Shown piece after piece: positions 1 through 4,596 of a stretch of 6,326 nt of DNA. The position numbers and the translations under genes were made by a program. How positions within the stretch are numbered: the stretch's first letter is position 1; every line of letters begins with the position of its first letter. Origin of the DNA: Rhizobacter sp. (GTDB lineage Bacteria > Pseudomonadota > Gammaproteobacteria > Burkholderiales > Burkholderiaceae_C); contig JANXVK010000287.1 of the NCBI GenBank assembly GCA_025351675.1, forward strand, positions 1 through 6,326, given 5' to 3'. Below the pieces are notes generated by a model. That model was not told the origin of the DNA, ran no database searches, and saw nothing but the letters and a program-made list of their open reading frames with translations.

Positions 1-1032
1 GACCATCTCGATCGTGCTCGACACGACGCGCGCGCCGTCCGCGGGAACGTTCTCTTCACCGGTCAGCAGCGACGTGGGCACGCCGCGCGCGACCAGTCGG
101 TCGCGGCCCTCGAGGGCGAGCAGGCGCAGCGGCGCCAGGTAGGCGCCGTCGAAGGCCTGGGCCAAGCGCTCGAACGCGGCGTGCGTCTTGCCGCTGTTCG
201 GCGGGCCGACGTAGAGCGTGACGCTGCGCTGCAGGCGGCGCGCCTTCTGGAAGGTGTCGGGGTAGCCCTGGAACGCGAGCTCGCTGTTCAGGCCGGCCAG
301 CGTTTCCTGCTCGGCGGCCTGGTGTTCCCAGCGGTCTTGCGCGCGGCCGCAGGCGACTTTCAACTCATCGAACGACTGTGGCGTCGCGCACTCCGACTGC
401 AGCCGCGGCAGCAGCGCTTCGAGGTGCTCCGGCTTGTGCTCGCGGCTGCGCGCGATCAGCGTCTCCAAGTACGCGATCAGCGCCGCGGCGTGTGGGTAGG
501 CCGGCGGCTTGCCGAGCGCGGCGAGCAGCGCGGCGCGCTCGCCGCTGCGGTAGAACGCGAACACCGCGCCGGCATCGACCGGCACGCGGAACAGCACCGG
601 CACGCGCCAGCCGGCTTCCGAAAGCTGCAGCGTGTGGCTGATCAGCCGCGTCCACAGGCCGGCACGGCGCGCGACGCCGAGCGCCTCGAGCGCGGCACTG
701 CGTTCGAGCATCGTCGGCCGCACGGTCGGGCCGGTGCCGAGCGCGTCGAGGTGCGCCAAGGCGCTGTCCATCAGCGCCGGCTCGATCCAGCGACTCGGGC
801 GCGCGCCGGCGACCGGCTTTTGCAGCAGCACGAGGCCGAGCTTGTCGAGGTGGTCTTCAAACCCGGTGCTGCGCTCGTCGAGGTAGTCGCCGGGCTTCAC
901 GACCTGCGGCAGCGTGTAAGCGGCCTGGCGGATGCGGTTGAACTGCTCCTTGCGGATGTTCGGCGGCAGGCGCTGGGCGTGGTGCGGGTTGGGTGGGTTC
1001 GGGGTATCGGGCAAAGCAGTTTTCGTCAGCAT
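1..1032 (-). CDS. SUV3-like superfamily 2 RNA/DNA helicase, N-terminal part (3' end outside window)
   Basis: This frame is open from an ATG at 1032 to the window edge and gives 344 residues with no stop. At residues 276-283 it has a Walker A motif, GPPNSGKT, in a context (TLYVGPPNSGKT) close to the GPTNSGKT of the SUV3/SUPV3L1 helicases. Motif Ia follows as YLAPLRLLALEGRDRL (298-313), then LLTGEE (322-327) and SSTIEM (338-343). The same order occurs in SUV3, where the equivalent stretches are GPLKLLA.E, TGEE and CTVEM. SUV3 is an ATP-dependent helicase that partners RNA-degrading enzymes in mitochondria; the role of bacterial relatives is poorly defined. The DE.. box and helicase C domain would lie outside the window. 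Residues 1-265 are charged and probably helical, with no domain I recognise. No strong Shine-Dalgarno precedes the ATG. The gene lies 48 bases downstream of the alkD remnant and is probably co-transcribed with it. Confidence 0.85.
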   Translation of the reverse strand, partial: MLTKTALPDTPNPPNPHHAQRLPPNIRKEQFNRIRQAAYTLPQVVKPGDYLDERSTGFEDHLDKLGLVLLQKPVAGARPSRWIEPALMDSALAHLDALGTGPTVRPTMLERSAALEALGVARRAGLWTRLISHTLQLSEAGWRVPVLFRVPVDAGAVFAFYRSGERAALLAALGKPPAYPHAAALIAYLETLIARSREHKPEHLEALLPRLQSECATPQSFDELKVACGRAQDRWEHQAAEQETLAGLNSELAFQGYPDTFQKARRLQRSVTLYVGPPNSGKTHAAFERLAQAFDGAYLAPLRLLALEGRDRLVARGVPTSLLTGEENVPADGARVVSSTIEMV

Positions 1033-1080
1033 GAGCCCGCATTGTCGCGGTTCCGGGTTTCGTGGCCAGCGTGGTGTTGC

Positions 1081-1489
1081 TCAGCGCGGCGGGCGCGCGC
1101 GTTTGGCCGGGCGCGCGGTCGCGTCGCTCGATGCGGCCAGTCGGGTGGCGGTTTGGAGCGCCGCAGCGTTCAGCGCGGCATTGCGCTTGCCGACCGCGCG
1201 CAGCGCCATGGTCGAACTCGCGGCACCAGCGGTCCATCTGCGCCGCGCTGACCTGTGCCGGGTCGTCGACGAAGCACGCAAGCATGCGCGCCTCGTACCA
1301 GCCGCTGGCCCACAGCGCGGCGGCGAACTCGTGGTTGCGGCCCAGGCGCCTGGCCTCGATGCGCAACCCGGCCACCGAGATGCCGAAGGCCTTGTCCGAC
1401 GGGATCGCGAAGCGCGCCATGCCATCGCGCACCGCCGGCGTGCCCGTGCGTTCGAGCCAGGCGAGCACGCTCTTGACGTCAGTCTTCAT
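1081..1489 (-). pseudogene. AlkD-like DNA alkylation repair protein, internally deleted and frameshifted
   Basis: The frame from the ATG at 1489 encodes a typical start of a COG4912/AlkD-type HEAT-repeat DNA alkylation repair protein: MKTDVKSVLAWLERTG, then KAFGISVAGLR, LGRNHEFAAALWASGWYEARM and VDDPAQVSAAQMDRWCREFD, ending at residue 93 (base 1211). Family members normally continue with an FDNW..CD segment, but here the protein turns into low-complexity Arg/Ala sequence. In a different minus-strand frame, bases 1209-1081 encode MALRAVGKRNAALNAAAL and 24 further residues, which match the C-terminal repeat of the same family (…ALRAVGKRNAALN…). About 93 plus 42 codons remain where about 230 are usual, so roughly 100 middle codons are gone, including the segment expected to hold the catalytic Asp. 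Unshifted translation would run to 857 inside the helicase gene as a 210-residue nonsense-tailed product. The start overlaps the upstream gene by 11 bases. An assembly or sequencing error remains possible. Confidence 0.75.
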
Positions 1490-1790
1490 CGTGCCAAGGC
1501 CAGCCCTCGAGCTCGGCCAGGCGCCGCACGACCCAGCGCACCTCGACCGCGTTCACACCCGAATCGGGCTGCGCCAGGCCGAGCCGCACGCGCACCAGCA
1601 CGTCGCCCTCGGTGATGCCGAGGTCGTGGTGCTGGGCGCGGGCGTACTCGTACAAATGGTTGGCGAGGTCTTCGCAGAACTCGTAGCGCGCGCCGATCGC
1701 GGCGCGTGTGGCGCTCGGCCGCTCGCGGCCGGGCTCGACGAAGAGCGCGACGAACGAATCCGGGATCTCGAGCTGGTTGTGGTCGTACAT
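1479..1790 (-). CDS. Small conserved protein of the kind often labelled 'ATPase with chaperone activity'
   Basis: The product has 103 residues, starts MYDHNQLEIPDSFVALF and ends WPWHDED. The pattern of an IP.SF.ALFV.PGR.RPSA opening, then AARYE.CEDLA, a middle ITE.DVL segment and a closing W(V)VRRLAEL matches a short family common in Burkholderiales. I know it under the automatic name 'ATPase with chaperone activity'. That name is not supported here: there is no Walker A or B motif, and the protein is far too short for a Clp or AAA ATPase. It is probably a soluble, mostly helical cytoplasmic protein with no signal peptide or membrane segment. The ATG at 1790 was chosen because the family similarity begins there and sequence upstream looks non-coding; only a weak GGCGG-type ribosome site precedes it. 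Its last 11 bases overlap the start of the alkD remnant, so both are probably on one transcript. Function unknown. Confidence 0.75.
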   Translation of the reverse strand: MYDHNQLEIPDSFVALFVEPGRERPSATRAAIGARYEFCEDLANHLYEYARAQHHDLGITEGDVLVRVRLGLAQPDSGVNAVEVRWVVRRLAELEGWPWHDED

Positions 1791-1851
1791 GGCCGCCGTT
1801 GTATCACCGCGCGCCTTGAACTTGGCCCAAGCGCCCACAGCTTGACGGCAA

Positions 1852-1872
1852 GGGTTCGCGCGTGTCGAACCC
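1852..1872. repeat. Perfect 7-bp inverted repeat in the divergent intergenic region
   Basis: GGGTTCG (1852-1858) and CGAACCC (1866-1872) are perfect reverse complements separated by seven bases. The dyad lies 17 bases before the start codon of the 1890 gene, in the 99-base gap between two divergent genes. It could be a transcription factor operator or a hairpin in the leader RNA. A weak -35-like TTGACG lies at 1842-1847, but no good -10 accompanies it. What binds the dyad, if anything, cannot be told from sequence. Confidence 0.5.
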
Positions 1873-1889
1873 GCTGCCGGAGAGATCTC

Positions 1890-2216
1890 ATGAACGCCGC
1901 CCAACGCGAATCCATCAAGAACCGCCTCGAAACCGCGATCGCGCTGGCGCGCCTGCTGGAGCGTGTCGAGACCAGCGGTCGCGACTTCGGTGCCGACCAG
2001 TACCGCGCGCTGGTGCGCCAGCTCGGGGTCGCGCTGTCGCAGGAGATGCCGGACGACGCACTCCAAGCCGTGCTCGGCGCCCACCCGGCCGCGGCCGAGG
2101 TTTACGAGAACCTGCACTACGCGGAGTCTGGCCTGTCGCGCTCGTCGCTGGAGCGTTCGGTGAGCTCCGAGATGCTGGCCAGCCAAGTTCTGGCGCGCGC
2201 AGCGCGGCGCAGTTAG
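1890..2216 (+). CDS. Conserved hypothetical protein, 108 residues
   Basis: The product starts MNAAQRESIKNRLETAIALARLLERVE and ends VLARAARRS. GGAGAG at 1879-1884 lies at a workable distance before the ATG at 1890 and supports this start. The same frame is open further upstream, but that part runs antisense to the neighbouring minus-strand genes. The protein looks soluble and largely helical: an amphipathic N-terminal helix (about 4-28), a middle segment around DQYRALVRQLGVAL (36-49), then AAAEVYENLHYAESGLSRS (67-85), and a final helix rich in Ala and Arg. It has no signal peptide, membrane segment or metal-binding cluster. I believe similar proteins are widespread in Burkholderiales, but I know of no assigned function. 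Its stop codon overlaps that of the convergent pssA gene, and it diverges from the 1479-1790 gene. Confidence 0.75.
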   Translation: MNAAQRESIKNRLETAIALARLLERVETSGRDFGADQYRALVRQLGVALSQEMPDDALQAVLGAHPAAAEVYENLHYAESGLSRSSLERSVSSEMLASQVLARAARRS

Positions 2217-2839
2217 AACTTCGGGATCCGCAGCGTCTTGCTGATCATCAACGTACCCGACAGCGCGAACAACAGCACCACCGGGTGCAGCACCCACGGT
2301 CCGATCGCCCACTCGCCGCCGTACAGCGCCGCGCCGATGCGGCCCTGCCACGCTGCCAGCGCGAGCAACGCGGTCAACAGCACGCTGGTCGGGATCGGCG
2401 TGCCCTCGAAGTAGGCGACCTTGTCGGCGCCGGCCGAGAGTGATTCGGCGGTGACGTTGTAGCGCGCCAGCCGCGACACCCCGCAGCAGACGAAGTACAT
2501 CAGCACCAGCGCATCCCAGCCGCCGTTCAGGCCCGCCGCGTACGCGAGCGCGATCGGGCCGAGGCCGAACGAGATGATGTCGGCGAGCGAATCGAGCTCG
2601 CGGCCGAGCGCCGAATGGGTTTGCCGATGGCGTGCGATGCGACCGTCGAACACGTCGAAGACAAACGCGGCCGGCGTGAGCGCGGCCGCCCACAGAAAGT
2701 GCGCGAGCTCCTGGCTGCCGACGTAGCGCATCGCGAGCAGCACCGAGGCCGTGCCGCAGGCCGCGTTGCCGAGCGTGAACAGATCGGCGAGGTGGAACCC
2801 GCGGATCATCGAGAAGTGCTGGCGCGGGGTGCTGCTCAT
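2213..2839 (-). CDS. pssA: CDP-diacylglycerol-serine O-phosphatidyltransferase (phosphatidylserine synthase)
   Basis: This enzyme transfers a phosphatidyl group from CDP-diacylglycerol to L-serine, giving phosphatidylserine and CMP. Psd then decarboxylates the product to phosphatidylethanolamine. The 208-residue protein carries the complete CDP-alcohol phosphotransferase signature DG-x2-AR-x8-G-x3-D-x3-D, with D65, G66, A69, R70, G79, D83 and D87 all present; the aspartates bind the catalytic divalent metal. Further typical stretches are HLADLFTLGNAACG near the N terminus, SRLARYNVTAE (122-132), YFEGTPIPTS (143-152) and the C-terminal SGTLMISK…IPKF. Several hydrophobic segments (roughly 20-40, 47-63, 88-103, 109-122, 150-165 and 181-200) indicate a multi-pass inner-membrane protein of the bacterial type II PssA class. 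The ATG at 2839 fits the usual family N terminus, although its ribosome site is weak. The TAA stop overlaps the TAG stop of the convergent 1890-2216 gene. Psd is not in the window. Confidence 0.93.
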   Translation of the reverse strand: MSSTPRQHFSMIRGFHLADLFTLGNAACGTASVLLAMRYVGSQELAHFLWAAALTPAAFVFDVFDGRIARHRQTHSALGRELDSLADIISFGLGPIALAYAAGLNGGWDALVLMYFVCCGVSRLARYNVTAESLSAGADKVAYFEGTPIPTSVLLTALLALAAWQGRIGAALYGGEWAIGPWVLHPVVLLFALSGTLMISKTLRIPKF

Positions 2840-2874
2840 GCGCTTCAGTCTGCGCGATCGGGCGCGCCGCGTCT

Positions 2875-2938
2875 GTCGGAAAACTCCGACGCGCGAACGC
2901 GCGCTTGCCGGCTCGCGCGGGCGCTTTGCCGGGCGCCC
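2875..2938. repeat. Two short inverted repeats between pssA and the 58-residue gene
   Basis: The 124-base divergent gap contains two perfect hairpin-forming repeats. The first is GTCGGA (2875-2880) with TCCGAC (2885-2890), around an AAAC loop. The second is GGGCGC (2919-2924) with GCGCCC (2933-2938), around eight bases. Neither is followed by a T-run, so terminators are unlikely. In DNA this GC-rich, short palindromes arise easily by chance, so a regulatory role is only a possibility. No convincing sigma-70 promoter is visible for either gene. Confidence 0.35.
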
Positions 2939-2963
2939 ACTGGGATCCACACAGGAGACTGCG

Positions 2964-3140
2964 ATGACGAACCCGAAAGACCGCGTCAACCCGCGCGAAG
3001 ACTTGGCCGAATCCGAACGCGACGCGAGCCGCGCACAGCCTGAGAACTTCAAGGAGGACGAAACCGAGGACAAGGTCGTGGAGATTCTGCCGATCGACGG
3101 CGAAGGCTCGGCGATCAAGGGCATTGATCCCGACAAGTGA
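2964..3140 (+). CDS. Small acidic, probably disordered protein, 58 residues
   Basis: The ATG at 2964 is preceded by a clear ribosome-binding site, AGGAG at 2953-2957, with a spacing of six bases. The product starts MTNPKDRVNPREDLAESERD and ends GSAIKGIDPDK. It is highly charged, with long runs of Glu, Asp, Lys and Arg, few hydrophobics apart from a VVEILPI patch (38-44), and no Cys, Trp or Tyr. It is probably soluble and largely unstructured. I cannot assign a function. The strong ribosome site, coherent charged composition and compact fit between neighbours argue that it is a real gene. It lies 66 bases upstream of the lipoprotein gene on the same strand, so co-transcription is possible. Confidence 0.7.
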   Translation: MTNPKDRVNPREDLAESERDASRAQPENFKEDETEDKVVEILPIDGEGSAIKGIDPDK

Positions 3141-3153
3141 CCGGTGTGCCGGT
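3140..3153 (+). terminator. Short hairpin at the end of the 58-residue gene (weak terminator candidate)
   Basis: ACCGG (3140-3144) and CCGGT (3149-3153) form a 5-bp perfect stem with a TGTG loop, starting at the last base of the stop codon of the preceding gene. No U-run follows, so intrinsic termination would be inefficient at best. It could equally be a chance palindrome. Confidence 0.25.
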
Positions 3154-3206
3154 TCGGCGCTACCAAGGCTTACCTCGGCGTCGCCGGGTCAGGCTGTAAT
3201 TGCGGC

Positions 3207-3713
3207 ATGAACCGTTACTCCCTTTCCCTTCTTGCCGCCGCGCCACTGATGGCGTTGCTGGCCGCGTGCGGCACGCCGCCTGCATCACCGCCCGCGCCAA
3301 TATCGTCGGCACCGACCGCGCCGCGATCGGCGCCGGGCACGACCTTGGCAGGCGAGCAGGTGCGCTTGGCCGAGTTGTTTCGCGGCACGCCGGTTGACTT
3401 CACCCTGCAGCAGAACGGCAGCTTGCGCGCCACTGTGCCGCGCCGCTTCGGCTTCGACGCCGGCGCGATCAAGGTCAAGCCGCCACTCGCCGCGGTGCTC
3501 GACCGGCTTGCGAAGGCGCAGCTGCAGACGGGTGCGCGGATGCGGGTGAGCGCGCCGTCCGACCCCGAGGTGCGCGGCTTGGCTCTGGCGCGAGATCGCG
3601 CCCTCAGCGTGCGCGACTATCTGGCCGGACAGGGTGTCGCGACGACGCGCTTGCAGGTCAGCGGCGCGGCGCAGACCGAGCAGGTCGAGATCGTCGTCAG
3701 CGAGGGCCGATAA
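3207..3713 (+). CDS. Lipoprotein with an OmpA-like C-terminal domain
   Basis: The 168-residue product begins with a lipoprotein signal peptide: MNRYSLSLLAAAPLMALLAAC, with lipobox LAAC and C21 as the lipidated residue. Position +2 is Gly, not Asp, which predicts sorting to the outer membrane. A Pro/Ala/Ser-rich linker (about 24-44) follows, of the type that spans from lipid anchor to a periplasmic domain. The C-terminal half resembles an OmpA/MotB/Pal peptidoglycan-binding fold: FGFDAGAIKVKPPLAAVLDRLA (81-102), RMRVSAPSD (111-119), then LALARDRALSVRDYLAGQGV (126-145), like the LS..RA.SV..YL..G of OmpA. The canonical G(H/Y)TD turn is replaced by SAPSD and the loop before the helix is short, so peptidoglycan binding is plausible but unproven. 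No good Shine-Dalgarno precedes the ATG at 3207. An in-frame ATG at 3144 is rejected because it would bury the signal peptide. Confidence 0.82.
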   Translation: MNRYSLSLLAAAPLMALLAACGTPPASPPAPISSAPTAPRSAPGTTLAGEQVRLAELFRGTPVDFTLQQNGSLRATVPRRFGFDAGAIKVKPPLAAVLDRLAKAQLQTGARMRVSAPSDPEVRGLALARDRALSVRDYLAGQGVATTRLQVSGAAQTEQVEIVVSEGR

Positions 3714-3719
3714 CGCGCG

Positions 3720-4586
3720 TCACTCGGCGCGTGCATGGCGCTTGGCGCGCAGGTTCTTCTTGATCTCCTGCAGCATCGGCCGCAGCTCGCCGGGCAGGCG
3801 CAGCGCGACCGCCGTGGTCAGGATGTCGATCACGACCAAGTGCAGCAGGCGCGAGACCATCGGGCTGTAGCGGTCGTAGTCTTCCGGGTGATCGACCGCG
3901 AGCAGGATCTGCCCGGCGCCGATTGCCATCTGCGCCAGCGGCGAATCGCTGGCGGTGATCGCGATCAGCGTCGCGCCTTTCTTGCGGGCGATCTCGGCCG
4001 CGTCGAGCAGGTCGCGGCTGTGGCCGGAGTTGCTGATCACGACGGCGCAGTCGCCCGGTTGCAGCATGGTCGCGCTCATCACTTGCACATGGCCGTCGGC
4101 GACCGCGTTGGCGCGCACGCCGAGGCGGAAGAACTTGTGCTGCGCATCCTGCGCGACGATGCCCGAGTTGCCGACGCCGTAGAAATCGATCCGCCTCGCC
4201 GTCTTGCCCGCGTTGGCCAGCGCCGTGATCGCGCGCTCGAACGCGCCGGTGGCGGCGTCGTTGCGGTATTTCAGGAATGCGCTGACCGCGTTGTCGATCA
4301 CCTTCACGACGATGTCGGCGCTCTTGTCGTCTTCGTCGACCGAGCGGTGCACGAAGGGCACGCCTTCGTTGACGACGCCGGCGAGCTTGCGCTTGAAGTC
4401 GGTCAACCCGTCGTAGCCGACGCTGCGGCAAAAGCGCACGACGGTCGGTTTGCTCACATGCGAGCGTTCGGCGAGCTCGACCACCGGCAGGCTCGCGAAC
4501 GCGCGCGGGTCCGCGAGCACGAGCTTCGCCACGCGCTGCTCGGCCGGTGGCAGCGCGGGGATCGCGGCGCGGATGCGATCGAGCAC
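3720..4586 (-). CDS. hexR: HexR, RpiR-family repressor of glucose/Entner-Doudoroff metabolism
   Basis: The product has 288 residues, close to the 289 of E. coli HexR. It has the two RpiR-family domains. The N-terminal helix-turn-helix spans about 1-75, with LAERSHVSKPTVVRFCRSVG at 38-57 as its core. The C-terminal SIS sugar-phosphate-binding domain spans about 125-265, with FYGVGNSG (135-142) and ISNSGHSRD (184-192). KFFRLGV, HPEDYDRYSPMVSRL and VIDIL match HexR specifically rather than MurR or RpiR. In characterised proteobacteria HexR represses zwf, edd, eda and related genes and is released by 2-keto-3-deoxy-6-phosphogluconate. Two in-frame GTG codons are candidates, at 4592 and 4586. I chose 4586 because AGGAG (4596-4592) lies five bases before it, whereas the first GTG overlaps that site. 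The gene follows zwf by eight bases, so the two form one operon. It converges on the lipoprotein gene with a six-base gap. Confidence 0.9.
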   Translation of the reverse strand: MLDRIRAAIPALPPAEQRVAKLVLADPRAFASLPVVELAERSHVSKPTVVRFCRSVGYDGLTDFKRKLAGVVNEGVPFVHRSVDEDDKSADIVVKVIDNAVSAFLKYRNDAATGAFERAITALANAGKTARRIDFYGVGNSGIVAQDAQHKFFRLGVRANAVADGHVQVMSATMLQPGDCAVVISNSGHSRDLLDAAEIARKKGATLIAITASDSPLAQMAIGAGQILLAVDHPEDYDRYSPMVSRLLHLVVIDILTTAVALRLPGELRPMLQEIKKNLRAKRHARAE

Positions 4587-4591
4587 TGTCA

Positions 4592-4596
4592 CTCCT
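4592..4596 (-). promoter_or_regulatory. hexR ribosome-binding site overlapping the zwf stop codon
   Basis: On the minus strand the sequence reads TAGGAGTGACAGTG. TAG ends zwf, AGGAG shares two bases with that stop codon, and the GTG start of hexR comes five bases later. The arrangement fixes the hexR start and suggests translational coupling: ribosomes ending zwf would deliver directly to hexR. Confidence 0.75.

Noticed and set aside
181..1251. A 356-codon open frame on the plus strand opposite the helicase
   Set aside because: The minus-strand reading has clear helicase motifs. The plus-strand translation is Arg/Ala/Gln-rich with no recognisable domain.
1852..1872. GGTTCG…CGAACC considered as the T-arm of a tRNA
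   Set aside because: The spacing between the halves does not fit a T-loop, and no acceptor, D or anticodon stems are found around it.
1791..2693. Extension of the 1479-1790 gene upstream to a 404-codon product
   Set aside because: The extra part reads through pssA in another frame and antisense to the 1890 gene. Family similarity begins at the ATG at 1790.
3195..3201. TGTAATT half-site resembling half of a HexR operator upstream of the lipoprotein gene
   Set aside because: The second half (GCGGCATG) has no resemblance to AATTACA, so a single 7-base match is probably chance.
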